This document shows positions 8,958 through 19,076 of a stretch of DNA of 64,000 nucleotides, piece after piece; positions within the stretch are counted from its first letter, which is position 1, and every line of letters begins with the position of its first letter. Position numbers and translations under genes: made by a program. Source of the stretch: Castellaniella sp040276065 (GTDB lineage: Bacteria > Pseudomonadota > Gammaproteobacteria > Burkholderiales > Burkholderiaceae_B); contig NZ_JBELOI010000003.1 of assembly GCF_040276065.1 (NCBI RefSeq), positions 1 to 64,000 on the forward strand. The letters are read 5' to 3'. The notes below the pieces were generated by a model. The model saw only the letters and a program-made list of their open reading frames with translations. It was not told where the DNA came from and did not search any database.

Positions 8958-9706
8958 GAAGGCGGCCTGCGGCCGAGCCAGTATAGCTTCACATAGCGGT
9001 AGAAGCTGCCGGTCGCAGCCATTCCCGCCAGCACCAAGCCCTGCCAGCCGTCAAGAAATCCACGTCGCAAAACATAGTGGCGGATGAAGGTCCAGGCGCC
9101 ATGCCCGAACGGCCCCAGAACGCTGGTGCGCCGGCCGCGCTCGAAGGCGGCGCGCGCCGCCTCGGTGGAATAGCGGTTGATCTTGTCGATGAAGATTTCC
9201 AGGCTGGCATAGGGATAGTGCAAGAAATGCCCGGGCAAGGTGCCGACCCGGCCTTGGACCTCGACGCGCTCGTGCACGGGCGCGTCGGTGAAGCGCCCCG
9301 CGCCGCGGCGAAACAGGCGGACGACATAATCGGGCCACCAGCCGCTGTGGCGAATCCAGCGGCCGCAAAAATTGGATAGCCGGGCGATCCGGTAGGCGTC
9401 GGCATCCGGCGCGCTCAGGATCCGCTGGATGGCCCGCGCCAGCTCGGGCGTGACCCGCTCGTCGGCATCGATCGACAGCACCCAGTCGCCCGTCGCCAGA
9501 TCCAGGGCGAGGTTCTTCTGGGGACCGAAGCCCGGCCAGTCGGCCGAGGCCTCGACCCGCGCGCCGCGCGCGTGCGCGATGGCGCAGGTCCTGTCGGCGC
9601 TACCGGAGTCCAGGACGATGAGCTCGTCGGCAAAGGCCACGGAGTCGAGGCAATCTCCGATATGGGCTTCCTCGTCCCGGGTGATGACGATGACCGACAA
9701 GCGCAT
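8954..9706 (-). CDS. Glycosyltransferase family 2, WaaE/KdtX-like LPS core enzyme
   Basis: A 250-residue GT-A fold family 2 transferase. It opens with MRLSVIVITRDEE, has a metal-binding SIDADERV (D80-x-D82), and the FCGRWIRHSGWWPDYVVRLF segment typical of the WaaE/KdtX group, which adds glucose to the inner-core heptose. A longer reading from 9748 exists, but AAGGAG sits 8 bases before the ATG at 9706, which decides the start. It lies between two deacetylase genes in the LPS cluster. Confidence 0.87.
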   Translation of the reverse strand: MRLSVIVITRDEEAHIGDCLDSVAFADELIVLDSGSADRTCAIAHARGARVEASADWPGFGPQKNLALDLATGDWVLSIDADERVTPELARAIQRILSAPDADAYRIARLSNFCGRWIRHSGWWPDYVVRLFRRGAGRFTDAPVHERVEVQGRVGTLPGHFLHYPYASLEIFIDKINRYSTEAARAAFERGRRTSVLGPFGHGAWTFIRHYVLRRGFLDGWQGLVLAGMAATGSFYRYVKLYWLGRRPPS

Positions 9707-9747
9707 GCCAATCTCCTTGCGCGAGGTGGACGCCGCAACGCGCGACA

Positions 9748-10584
9748 TCAGGCGCGCCGGCTGCGCTTCCAGCGCTTCCAGCGGTTGAACAGAGGGCCGA
9801 TCACCGGGTGAGCCGCCACCTGGATGCGGCGTCCCACCGAGCTGCCCGTGGTATCGCGCACGGCGAAGCGGTAGATGTTCAGGGGATCGGCCCCAGGGAG
9901 GTTACGACCGAAAGCCTGTGTCGTATACAGGTAGCGAAAACCCGCGCGCTGCGCGATCTCGACATAATCGGCGTCGAAATAGCCTTGGGGCCAGCACAGG
10001 TGCGGCGAGGCCTCGCCCAGACGCCGGGCCAGGGTGGCGCGAGACTGGGCCAGTTCGTCGAGCATGCGCGGGTTCTTGCCAGCGGGATCGGTCTGATCCC
10101 AGCGGGTGTGCGTATGCGTGTGGCTGTGGAATTCGATCAGGCCCTGCGCGCGCATGGCCTCGATCTCGGACCAGCGCAGCATCACCTCATCCGCCCGGCC
10201 CTGGGCGATGCGCTCTTCGCAGTCCCGATGCGCCGGTGTCTCGGGCAGGGTCGCGCCCTGGCCCATGCAGGGCCGTGCGGGGCCATCGCCGATCCAGCCG
10301 GTGACGATGAATACCACGGCCTTCATGTCATAGCGGCGCAGCAAGGGGGCGGCATACACCCAATTGTCCAGATAGCCGTCGTCGAAGGTGATCAGCACCG
10401 AGCGGCGCGGGGCGCCGCCTTCGCGCAAGTGGCGCGCGAAGGCCTCGGTCCCCAATGCGGTATAGCCGCGCCGGGCCAGCCAGGCGAGCTGGTCCTCGAA
10501 ATGCTCGGGCGTGGTGGCGATCATGCCGCCCTCCGGTCGAACGTGGTGGTACATCAGCACGGGAACGGTCACTATGGATGCCAT
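9748..10584 (-). CDS. Polysaccharide deacetylase (NodB/CE4 family), second copy
   Basis: A 278-residue CE4 family protein, distinct from the deacetylase about 0.8 kb downstream. Motif 1 TFDDGY is at 66-71; motif 2 is the histidine-rich HSHTHTHT (metal ligands probably H155 and H159). A CWPQGY motif follows. No secretion signal is seen. The C-terminus is strongly basic (RWKRWKRSRRA), suggesting membrane-surface or RNA/anion contact. GAGGAG lies 5 bases before the ATG. It overlaps the upstream GT4 gene by 13 bases, so it is in the same operon. Confidence 0.88.
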   Translation of the reverse strand: MASIVTVPVLMYHHVRPEGGMIATTPEHFEDQLAWLARRGYTALGTEAFARHLREGGAPRRSVLITFDDGYLDNWVYAAPLLRRYDMKAVVFIVTGWIGDGPARPCMGQGATLPETPAHRDCEERIAQGRADEVMLRWSEIEAMRAQGLIEFHSHTHTHTRWDQTDPAGKNPRMLDELAQSRATLARRLGEASPHLCWPQGYFDADYVEIAQRAGFRYLYTTQAFGRNLPGADPLNIYRFAVRDTTGSSVGRRIQVAAHPVIGPLFNRWKRWKRSRRA

Positions 10585-11678
10585 GCGAGCTCCTCAAGCC
10601 AGCGCCGGTAGCAGGTCTCGGTCTCCCGCCCCAGAGCCTCGCGGGTGAAACGGTCGTCCTCGAGGCAATAGCGCCGGCCCGCCGCGCCCATGCGCGCGCG
10701 CAGCGCCGGGTCGAGGGTCAAGCGCTCCAAGGCCTGGGTCAGCGCCGGAATGTCGAACAGGGAAACCAGCAAGCCGCTGACGCCCTCCTCCATCATTTCG
10801 GGTACGCCGCCGACCCGCGTCCCCACGACAGGCAGGCCAGCCGCGCCAGCCTCCACAAAGGCCGTGCCCGACGCCTCGATATGGGTGGCCAGCGCAAAGA
10901 TGTCGCAGTCCGGCAACAGGGCGGGCACATCCCCCCGGTAGCCGAGCAGGTGAATGCGCTCGCCCAAGCCCAGGCCCCGGACGTGGTCGCGCAATTGCTC
11001 GAGCGCCGGCGAGCCGCCGCCGACGATGACCAGATGCAGGTCCGGATGGCGCGCAAGCAGAGGCTGCATGGCCTCGATCATCTGGGCATGCCCTTTTTCC
11101 TTGCGCAACACCCCGACGCTGCCGACCACCACCGCCTGCGGTCCGAGGCCGAGCTCCGTCCGCAATACTGGGGCGGGCATGGGATCGGGAAAATCGACGG
11201 CCGGGTAGACCACGGCGACGTGTTCCGGCGATACGCCGCGCTCGATGAGATGGCGGCGCACGAACTGGCTGGCGGCGATCACCCGCCGGGGGACGCGGGT
11301 ATAGGACAGGAGCGAGCCCACCGGCTTGGCCAGGTGCCGGGTGCGCACGATCAGCGGCACCCCGGCCAGACGCGCGGCGGCCCCCACCAGCAGGGTGTCG
11401 CGCCGGCTGTGGGTGTTGACCACATCGAACGCGCCGCGCCGCATCAGCCGCATCAAGTGTGGCAGGCCCCTGGCGTGATTCCAGGCCCCGTCCATGGGGA
11501 GGGTATCCACCTCGAAACCAGCCTCGCGCAAGGCCGGCACGAGGCGGGCGGTGGGCTGGCAGACGGCCCGCACCTGGTGCCCGCGCGCGCGCAAGGCATG
11601 CAGCAGGCGGAAAATGTATTGTTCCTGCCCGCCGAACCCCGTGGCCGCCTCGGCATGCAGGATGCGCAAAGGCCTCAT
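10572..11678 (-). CDS. Glycosyltransferase family 4 (LPS core)
   Basis: A 368-residue GT4 enzyme. The N-terminal glycine loop is GFGGQEQYIFRL. The donor half shows GSVGVLRKEKGH, LVIVGGG, ADxFxLxT-like CDIFALATHIEASGTAFVEA and GLPVVGTRVGG, all standard GT4 features. Its start overlaps the dnaE stop by four bases, so the LPS cluster is transcriptionally and probably translationally tied to dnaE. The sugar donor cannot be told. Confidence 0.88.
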   Translation of the reverse strand: MRPLRILHAEAATGFGGQEQYIFRLLHALRARGHQVRAVCQPTARLVPALREAGFEVDTLPMDGAWNHARGLPHLMRLMRRGAFDVVNTHSRRDTLLVGAAARLAGVPLIVRTRHLAKPVGSLLSYTRVPRRVIAASQFVRRHLIERGVSPEHVAVVYPAVDFPDPMPAPVLRTELGLGPQAVVVGSVGVLRKEKGHAQMIEAMQPLLARHPDLHLVIVGGGSPALEQLRDHVRGLGLGERIHLLGYRGDVPALLPDCDIFALATHIEASGTAFVEAGAAGLPVVGTRVGGVPEMMEEGVSGLLVSLFDIPALTQALERLTLDPALRARMGAAGRRYCLEDDRFTREALGRETETCYRRWLEELAWHP

Positions 11679-14600
11679 CCGTAGTTCACCTGGACGTTGT
11701 CGGCGGACAGCCAGCGGCGCGCGCCGGCGATCAGTTCATCGTCCATGTGCACACGCCAGTCCTCGCCCAAGCGCAAGGCGCAGGAGAACGCGGGCCGGCT
11801 CAGCCGGATCTCGACCGGAACGCCTTCGCCGGACTGTGCGCGCCAGGGATCGAGCAAGACCCGCAGGGCGCGCGTATCGGCCGCCTCGGGCAGGACCAGT
11901 CGCAGCGACTGTGCACGCGATTCACGAATGCGCTGCAGGTCATACAGATCGTCGGCCGACACCCGCAGGCCCCCCGAATACTCGTCGTGGCTGACCCGGC
12001 CGTGAATCACCAGCAGGCGATCCTCTTTGAGACGCTGGCGATACTGCTCGTAGAGCTCATTGAAAATCGCCACCTCGATCTGGGCGGTGCCGTCGTCGAG
12101 CAGTGCATACAGCATGCGGCCCCGCCGCGTCATGCGCGGACGCACCGCCGCCAGCACGCCGGCAATCCACTGCGACCCTCGCGCTGGCGCCAGGCGGGCC
12201 AGCGGCGTGGGCGCGACGCGCCGGACCTCGTCGCGCCAGGCATCAAACAGGTGTCCGCTGAAATAAAAACCCAGGGCCGCCTTCTCCTCGGTCAGGCGGG
12301 TCTGCAGGTCCCAGGGCGCGACGCGGGCAAGCTCGCCCGCCACCACCTGGCCGGCGTCATCGTCAAACAAGGACACTTGGTTGGCGTTGCGCTCGGCTTG
12401 CTCGGCCGCCTCGACGGCGCTGCCCAGCGTCTCGATCAGGGCGGCCCGATTGGGTTCGAGCGTATCAAAGGCGCCCGCGCGGATCAGGGCCTCGATGCAG
12501 CGGCGATTGACGGCATGCCGATCGACGCGCGCGCAGAAATCGAACACGCTTGCGAACGGCCCGCCCTGCGCCCGCGCGCGCAGGATTTCCTCGACCGCGG
12601 ATTGCCCCGTCCCCTTGACCGCCCCCAGCCCATAGCGGATGGTGCGCGGCGGCCGGCCGCGGGCGGTGTGCTCGTCCTCGACCGGCTCAAAGCGGTAGGC
12701 CGAGGCGTTGACATCGGGTGGCAGCACCGCCACATTGTTGACCAGGGCATCGCGCCAGAACACCTGAACCTTGTCGGTGTCATCCATGTCCGAGAGCATG
12801 GTCGCGGCCAGGAACTCGGCCGGATGATAGGCCTTGAGCCAGGCCGTCTGATAGGAAATCAGGGCGTAGGCGGCCGAGTGGCTCTTGTTGAAGCCATAGC
12901 CCGCGAACTTTTCCATGAGATCGAACAGGTGGGCCGCAAGGTCTGCGTCGTACCCCTTGGCGACTGCCCCCTCCTGGAAAGTGACCCGGTGCTTGGCCAT
13001 TTCCTCGGGTTTTTTCTTGCCCATGGCGCGACGCAGCAGGTCTGCGCCGCCCAGCGAATACCCACCGATGATCTGCGAGATCAGCATCACCTGTTCCTGG
13101 TAGACGATGACCCCATACGTGCTCTTGAGGACGGGCTCGAGATCCGGGTGAAAATAATCGACCTCCGCGCGCCCGTGCTTGCGATTGACGAAGTCCACCA
13201 CCATCCCGGATTCCAGTGGGCCCGGGCGGAACAGCGCCAGCAGAGCGATCACGTCCTCGAAGGTGTTCGGCCGCATGTCCTTGAGGAGCTCCTTCATCCC
13301 GCGCGATTCGAGCTGAAACACCGCCGTGGTGTTGGCTTCGGACAGCAAGGCGTAGGTCGCCGCGTCATCCAGCGGCAGGCTCATCAGGTCGAAGTCACGC
13401 TTGCTGGGATTGAACTGGCGCACGTAGCGCACGGCCCAGTCCAGGATCGTCAGGTTGCGCAGGCCCAGAAAGTCGAACTTGACCAGCCCCGCCGCCTCGA
13501 CATCGTCCTTGTCGAATTGCGAGACCACGCTGGACTCGCTGCCCGGCTGGCAATACAGCGGACAGAAATCGGTCAGCTTGCCAGGCGCGATCAGCACGCC
13601 GCCGGCGTGCATGCCGATATTTCGCGTCAGCCCCTCGAGAGGCCGCGCCAAGTCGATCAGGGCGTGGATTTCCTCGTCATTGTCGTAGCGTTCCTTGAAG
13701 GCGGGCTCGTGCTCGAGCGTGCGATCCAGCGTCCAGGGGTCCGCCGGGCTGAAGGGAATCATCTTGGACAAGTGATCGCAGACGCTGTAGGGCATCTCGA
13801 GCACCCGGCCCACGTCGCGCACCACGGCCTTGGCGCCCAGCGTGCCGAAAGTCGCGATCTGGCTGACCGCCTCGCGGCCGTATTTTTCCTTGACATAGTC
13901 GATCACGCGCTCGCGGTTGTCCTGGCAGAAATCGACGTCGAAGTCCGGCATCGAGACCCGTTCCGGATTCAGGAAACGCTCGAACAGCAGGTCGTAGCGC
14001 AAGGGGTCCAGATCGGTGATGCCCAGGCTGTAAGCGACCAGCGAGCCCGCCCCCGAGCCGCGCCCAGGGCCCACGGGCACGCCGTGACTCTTGCCCCAGT
14101 TGATGAAGTCCTGCACGATCAGGAAATAGCCCGGAAAGCCCATGTCGATGATGGTCTTGCACTCGAGCTCGAGCCGCTCGCGATAGGCCGGCGCCTGGCG
14201 CAAACGCTCGGCCTCGTCGGGATAGAGCTGCGCCAGGCGCCTCTCGAGCCCCTGGCGCGCAAGCTCGTGCAGATAATCGTCCAGCGTCACACCGTCGGGC
14301 GTCGGAAAGCGTGGCAACTGCGGATGACCGAGATCCAGCGTGAGATTGCAGCGCTTGGCGATCTGCACGGTGTTGGCGAGCGCCGAGGGCACGTCGGCGA
14401 AACGCCGTGCCATGTCGGCGCTGTCGGGCATGTACTGGTCCGCCGTAAAGCGCCGCAGCCGCCGGGGATTGCCCAGCAACTCGCCCTCGGCAATACAGAC
14501 GCGCGCCTCGTGCGCCCGGAAATCGGCCGGCTCGATGAACTGGATCGGATGCGTCGCCACGACCGGCAGGCCCTCGGCCGCCGCCAGGCGCAGGGCCGCC

Positions 14601-15157
14601 TGCACGTAGGCCTCGTCGCCCTCGAAACCCGCGCGCTGCAGTTCGATGAAATAACCGCCGGGGAAATCCGCCTCCCAGCGGCGCGCCAGCAGCGCCGCCT
14701 CGTCGGTGCGGCCGGCCTCGAGCGCCTGCCCCACGTCCCCGGCCCGACCGCCCGACAGGACGATCAAGCCGCTGGCGCCGCCGAGCCATTCGCGCCGCAC
14801 CTCGGCGCGCCCCCGGTAGCCGTTCTCGGTCCAGGCCCGGGTCAGCAATTCACACAAGGCCAAATAGGCGTCGTGGCCGCTCGCGAGCAGGACGATCCGG
14901 TGGGGCTTGTCGCGGTCGGCCGGATTCTGCAGCCAGACATCACAACCCGCGATCGGCTTGATCCCCGCCTTGCGTGCGATCTTGTAGAACTTGATCAGGC
15001 CGAACAGATTACCCAAATCCGTCAGGGCCAGCGCGGGCTGCCCAAAGGCAACCGCGCGCCGGACCAGATCGGGGATGCGCGCAATGCCATCGACCACCGA
15101 GAATTCGGAATGGCTGCGCAGATGGACGAACGAGGGGGGGGCGGGGTTCATGATCAT
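11675..15157 (-). CDS. dnaE: DNA polymerase III alpha subunit
   Basis: A 1160-residue replicative polymerase of the normal DnaE1 length. A PHP domain occupies the N-terminus (FVHLRSHSEFS). The polymerase active site PDFDVDFCQDNRE lies near residue 409. The helix-hairpin-helix and OB domains are in the C-terminal third (GRVSHDEYSGG region). There is no intein or frameshift. Two in-frame ATGs (15157 and 15151) are possible starts, and the second gives the usual MNPAPPSFVHL N-terminus. A -10-like TACAAT ends only 7 bases upstream. Confidence 0.96.
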   Translation of the reverse strand: MIMNPAPPSFVHLRSHSEFSVVDGIARIPDLVRRAVAFGQPALALTDLGNLFGLIKFYKIARKAGIKPIAGCDVWLQNPADRDKPHRIVLLASGHDAYLALCELLTRAWTENGYRGRAEVRREWLGGASGLIVLSGGRAGDVGQALEAGRTDEAALLARRWEADFPGGYFIELQRAGFEGDEAYVQAALRLAAAEGLPVVATHPIQFIEPADFRAHEARVCIAEGELLGNPRRLRRFTADQYMPDSADMARRFADVPSALANTVQIAKRCNLTLDLGHPQLPRFPTPDGVTLDDYLHELARQGLERRLAQLYPDEAERLRQAPAYRERLELECKTIIDMGFPGYFLIVQDFINWGKSHGVPVGPGRGSGAGSLVAYSLGITDLDPLRYDLLFERFLNPERVSMPDFDVDFCQDNRERVIDYVKEKYGREAVSQIATFGTLGAKAVVRDVGRVLEMPYSVCDHLSKMIPFSPADPWTLDRTLEHEPAFKERYDNDEEIHALIDLARPLEGLTRNIGMHAGGVLIAPGKLTDFCPLYCQPGSESSVVSQFDKDDVEAAGLVKFDFLGLRNLTILDWAVRYVRQFNPSKRDFDLMSLPLDDAATYALLSEANTTAVFQLESRGMKELLKDMRPNTFEDVIALLALFRPGPLESGMVVDFVNRKHGRAEVDYFHPDLEPVLKSTYGVIVYQEQVMLISQIIGGYSLGGADLLRRAMGKKKPEEMAKHRVTFQEGAVAKGYDADLAAHLFDLMEKFAGYGFNKSHSAAYALISYQTAWLKAYHPAEFLAATMLSDMDDTDKVQVFWRDALVNNVAVLPPDVNASAYRFEPVEDEHTARGRPPRTIRYGLGAVKGTGQSAVEEILRARAQGGPFASVFDFCARVDRHAVNRRCIEALIRAGAFDTLEPNRAALIETLGSAVEAAEQAERNANQVSLFDDDAGQVVAGELARVAPWDLQTRLTEEKAALGFYFSGHLFDAWRDEVRRVAPTPLARLAPARGSQWIAGVLAAVRPRMTRRGRMLYALLDDGTAQIEVAIFNELYEQYRQRLKEDRLLVIHGRVSHDEYSGGLRVSADDLYDLQRIRESRAQSLRLVLPEAADTRALRVLLDPWRAQSGEGVPVEIRLSRPAFSCALRLGEDWRVHMDDELIAGARRWLSADNVQVNYG

Positions 15158-15163
15158 GGTCGA

Positions 15164-15169
15164 ATTGTA
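15164..15169 (-). promoter_or_regulatory. Putative -10 element of dnaE
   Basis: TACAAT on the minus strand. Transcription would begin about at the dnaE start codon, implying a leaderless or near-leaderless message if the element is used. No clear -35 is visible. Confidence 0.3.
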
Positions 15170-15213
15170 CCTAGTGTCCTGTCATCGCAGGCACCGGGCC
15201 AGGGGTCGCCGCG

Positions 15214-18200
15214 CTAGCGCGGCATGGCGGACCAGGCCTTCTGCAAGCGCTTGACCGACACCGGATAGGGCGTGCGCAGGGCCTGCGCGAACAGCGCCAC
15301 GCGCAACTCCTCGAGCTGCCAGCGGAAGGTCTCGAGCCGCGAGTCCGGCGCCCCCTTCATGGCGGCGTGCGCGCGGCGCCAGGACAATGTGAGGGCCGCA
15401 ACGTCCGCCATCGCGCGGGCGTCGCGCGCGGGGTCCTCACGTAGTTTGTCGATGCGCACCTGGGCGGCCTTGAGGTAGCGCGGAAAATGGCGGAGCTGCT
15501 CGTAGGGCGTATCGCGCAGGAACCCTTTGCCCATCAAGGCCGACTCCTGAGCGCGCAGATCCTCGAGGACCTCGGGCCAGGGCCTGGCCTGAGGCAGTTT
15601 TTTGTGCAAGGCGGCCCGCTCGGCAAGGATCTGCCCCGCCAGCCGGGCGATCTCCTGGGCGAGCAGGCTCAGCCGCCCCCTGCCCTGCTCGCGGCGCTGC
15701 TCGAAGGCATCGGCGTCCTCGGGCCAAGGCTCGGCCAGGCACGCCTGGTCCAGTGCACAATCGATGATCTGGTCGCGCAGCTCCTGCTGAGTCCCCAGAT
15801 CCATGTACAGCATCCCCATGCGGGTCAGCTCCGGCAGGTTCTTTTCCAGGAACCTGACCTGTTCACGCAACGCGATCCGGAACAGGCGGCGCAGGCCGGC
15901 ACGGTGCTCGCGTCGGGCCTCGCGCGGATCGTCGAAGACGTCCAGGTCGCAGGATTCCCCCCGGTCGCGCAGCGCCGGATAGCCGATGAAGGACTGGCCC
16001 TTGCGGTGGATCTCCAGCAGCTCGGGCAAGGGCCCGAAAGTCCAGGCCGTCAGCCCCTCGTGGCCGAGCGCCTGCGCCACCTCACGATCGCTGGCCGCGA
16101 CCTGCTGAAACGAGGCCTGGGCTTGACGCCCGTGCTCGGCGCGTAACTGATCCAGATTGCGGCCGCCCGACAGCATGCGCCCATGCTCGTCGATCACCTT
16201 GAAGTTCATGAACAAGTGCGCAGGCAGGGTCTCGAGCTTGAAATCCCCCGTCTGGACACGGATTTTGCGCTGCGCCCAGATGTCCTGGATCAAGGCCGCG
16301 AGCAGGCTGATGTCCGGATCCGAGGCGCTCTCGAACCAGCGCTCGTGGAAGCCCGCCGCGTAATCAGGCAAGGGCACGCAATGGCGGCGCAGCTTCTGCG
16401 GCAGCGACTTCAGCAGCAGATGGACCTTTTCCTTGAGCATGCCCGGGACCAGCCACTCGCACCCCGCCGCGTCGATGCGGTTGAGGGCGAACAGCGGGAC
16501 GGCCAGCGTCATGCCATCGCGCGGCGAACCGGGCTCGAAGTGGTAGTCCACCGCCATCTCGACACCCGCGCGCGCCAGGCGCCGTGGGAAGACGTCCGTC
16601 GTCACCCCGGCCGCATCGTGGCGCATCAGATCCTCGCGCGTCAGCATCAGCCGGGCGGCGGCCGGGGCGTCCAGCGCGCCGACCCACTTTTCCAGGCTCG
16701 CGGTCTGACAGACATCCGGCGGGATCTGCTGCTCGTAGAACGCCTGGATCAGCGCATCGTCGACCAGAATGTCCGGCCGGCGGCTCTGGTGCTCGAGCCG
16801 TTCGATCGAGGCGATCAGCTTGCGGTTGTGGACGACGAAAGGCAGTATGGTCTCGATGTCGCCGGGCACCAGCGCATCGCGAATGAAGATCTCGCGCGCG
16901 GCCGCCGGATCGACCCGGCCGTAGTGCACCCGCCGTCCCGAATACACCGGCAAGCCGTGGACCGTGCCGCGCTCGTTGGCAACCACCTGGCCCGACTTCT
17001 TTTCCCAGCGCGGGTCCGACCAGGCGCGCCGCAGCAGGTGGGCCCCCGCCCGCTCGATCCATGTGGGCTCGATACGCGCCACACAGCGCGCGTACAGGCG
17101 GGTGGTCTCGATCAGCTCGCCAGCCAGAATCCAGCGCCCGGCTTTTTTCTGCAAGGGCGAACCGGGATGGATGGCAAAGCGGATGTCGCGCGCCCCTTGG
17201 TACAGATTGGCCTCCTCGCCCTTCATGCCGATGTTGCCCAGCAAGCCGGCCAGCAGGGCCATATGGATTTGCTCGACCGTTGCCGGCGCCTGATTGAGCC
17301 GCCAGCCCTGCTCGCGCGCCAGCGTCAACAACTGCACCTGCGTATCGCGCCATTCCCGCAGGCGCACGGGGGACAGGAAACTGGCACGCAACCTCTCGAC
17401 GAGCTTGCGTTGCGAGGCCTTGTGCGCCACCTGCTCGCCATACCACGCCCAGAGTTTGAGCCAGGCCATGAATTCGGACTGCTTGTCGTTGAACTTGGCA
17501 TGGGCAGCCTCGGCCGCGTCGCGCGCCTGCAGGGGCCGGTCGCGCGGATCCTGCACCGAAAGGGCCGACGCGATGATGAGAATCTCGGTCAGGCACTGCT
17601 GCTCGTGGGCGGCCAGGATCATGCGCGCCACCCTGGGATCCACCGGCAGGCGGGCCAGCGACCGGCCGATGGGCGTCAGGCGGTTGCCCGCGTCCAGGGC
17701 CCCCAGCTCCTGCAGGAGCTGATAGCCATCGGCCACGGCACGGCCGGTCGGTGGATCGACGAATGGAAAGGCTTCGACATCGTCCAGCCGCAGGGCCTTC
17801 ATGCGCAGGATCACCGAGGCGAGCGACGAACGCAGGATCTCGGGGTCGGTGAACGGCGGCCGGCCCTTGAAATCGTCCTCCGCATACAGCCGCAGGCAGA
17901 CCCCGGAGCCGACACGCCCGCAGCGCCCGGCGCGCTGATTGGCCGAGGCCTGGCTGATAGGCTCGATGCGCAGCTGTTCGACCTTGCTGCGCCAGGAATA
18001 GCGCTTGATGCGCGCCAGGCCGCTGTCGACCACATAGCGGATCCCCGGCACCGTCAGCGAGGTCTCGGCCACGTTTGTGGCCAGCACGATGCGGCGCGCA
18101 TTGCCGCGCGGGCGAAAGATCTGCTCCTGCTCGGCGCGCGACAGGCGCGCGTACAGAGGCAGGATGACAGCCCCGGCGGGATGGCGCTTGCGCAGCGCCT

Positions 18201-19026
18201 CGGCGCACTCGCGGATTTCGCGCTCGCCGGGCAGGAACACCAGCACGTCGCCCGGTCCGTGGCGCGCGCACTCGTCGACGCCGTCGGCCACGGCGTCTAT
18301 CAGGTCGCGCTCCTCGTCACGCGCCTGCGGCGGTGCGCCGTCCTTGCCTTGCACCGCGGGCTCGGCCACCGGCCGATACAGGATCTCCACGGGGTAGAGC
18401 CGGCCCGAGACCTCGATGACCGGCGCCGGCCGCTCCTCTGTGCCGAAGTGCCGGGCGAAGCGCTGCGCATCGATCGTCGCCGAAGTGATGATCAGCTTCA
18501 GGTCCCGCCGTCGAGCGAGGAGCTGTTTCAGGAAACCGAGCAGGAAATCGATGTTCAGGCTGCGCTCGTGGGCCTCGTCGATGATGAGAGTGTCATAGCG
18601 GCGCAGCAGCGGATCGCGCTGGGACTCGGCCAGCAAAATTCCGTCGGTCATGAGCTTGATGGCCGTGGATGGCCCCGCCCGCTCGCTGAAGCGGATCTGA
18701 TAGCCGACCCAGTCGCCCAGTTCGGTGTCCAATTCCTCGGCAATGCGCTGCGCCACCGAGGTTGCCGCCAGCCGCCGGGGCTGAGTGTGGCCGATCATGC
18801 CCCGGCGGCCGCGCCCCAGCTCGAGGCAGATCTTGGGCAGTTGCGTCGTCTTGCCCGAGCCAGTCTCGCCGCAGACGATCACCACCTGGTGCCCGGCAAC
18901 CACGCGCGCGATGTCCTCGCGCCGGGCGCTGACGGGCAGCTCCTCGGGATAATTCAGGGCCGGCAGCGGCCGATCGGGGGCGGCGGCCGGAGCGGCGCGC
19001 CCTTGTGGTTTTTCAGACGAATTCAT
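15214..19026 (-). CDS. hrpA: ATP-dependent RNA helicase HrpA
   Basis: A 1270-residue DEAH-box helicase, a length normal for HrpA (about 1300). It has Walker A GETGSGKTTQ (53-62), a DEAH box in IIDEAHERS (about 147), SATIDAQRF, the helicase C-terminal half with LATNVAETSLTVPGI and QRAGRCGRVG, then the HA2/OB and long DUF3418-type tail. HrpA rescues stalled ribosomes and remodels mRNA in other proteobacteria. The reading frame stays open to 19170, but the ATG at 19026 gives the family-like start. It is divergent from argA. Confidence 0.94.
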   Translation of the reverse strand: MNSSEKPQGRAAPAAAPDRPLPALNYPEELPVSARREDIARVVAGHQVVIVCGETGSGKTTQLPKICLELGRGRRGMIGHTQPRRLAATSVAQRIAEELDTELGDWVGYQIRFSERAGPSTAIKLMTDGILLAESQRDPLLRRYDTLIIDEAHERSLNIDFLLGFLKQLLARRRDLKLIITSATIDAQRFARHFGTEERPAPVIEVSGRLYPVEILYRPVAEPAVQGKDGAPPQARDEERDLIDAVADGVDECARHGPGDVLVFLPGEREIRECAEALRKRHPAGAVILPLYARLSRAEQEQIFRPRGNARRIVLATNVAETSLTVPGIRYVVDSGLARIKRYSWRSKVEQLRIEPISQASANQRAGRCGRVGSGVCLRLYAEDDFKGRPPFTDPEILRSSLASVILRMKALRLDDVEAFPFVDPPTGRAVADGYQLLQELGALDAGNRLTPIGRSLARLPVDPRVARMILAAHEQQCLTEILIIASALSVQDPRDRPLQARDAAEAAHAKFNDKQSEFMAWLKLWAWYGEQVAHKASQRKLVERLRASFLSPVRLREWRDTQVQLLTLAREQGWRLNQAPATVEQIHMALLAGLLGNIGMKGEEANLYQGARDIRFAIHPGSPLQKKAGRWILAGELIETTRLYARCVARIEPTWIERAGAHLLRRAWSDPRWEKKSGQVVANERGTVHGLPVYSGRRVHYGRVDPAAAREIFIRDALVPGDIETILPFVVHNRKLIASIERLEHQSRRPDILVDDALIQAFYEQQIPPDVCQTASLEKWVGALDAPAAARLMLTREDLMRHDAAGVTTDVFPRRLARAGVEMAVDYHFEPGSPRDGMTLAVPLFALNRIDAAGCEWLVPGMLKEKVHLLLKSLPQKLRRHCVPLPDYAAGFHERWFESASDPDISLLAALIQDIWAQRKIRVQTGDFKLETLPAHLFMNFKVIDEHGRMLSGGRNLDQLRAEHGRQAQASFQQVAASDREVAQALGHEGLTAWTFGPLPELLEIHRKGQSFIGYPALRDRGESCDLDVFDDPREARREHRAGLRRLFRIALREQVRFLEKNLPELTRMGMLYMDLGTQQELRDQIIDCALDQACLAEPWPEDADAFEQRREQGRGRLSLLAQEIARLAGQILAERAALHKKLPQARPWPEVLEDLRAQESALMGKGFLRDTPYEQLRHFPRYLKAAQVRIDKLREDPARDARAMADVAALTLSWRRAHAAMKGAPDSRLETFRWQLEELRVALFAQALRTPYPVSVKRLQKAWSAMPR

Positions 19027-19076
19027 GACGTCCCGGATGTTACAGTCAGGAGAATGCCGTGGACGAGGATCGACAC

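Noticed and set aside
5770..11678. Cluster as a capsule or O-antigen locus
   Set aside because: No wzx/wzy, wzm/wzt or export genes; the mix of GT4, WaaE-like GT2 and deacetylases fits LPS core better.
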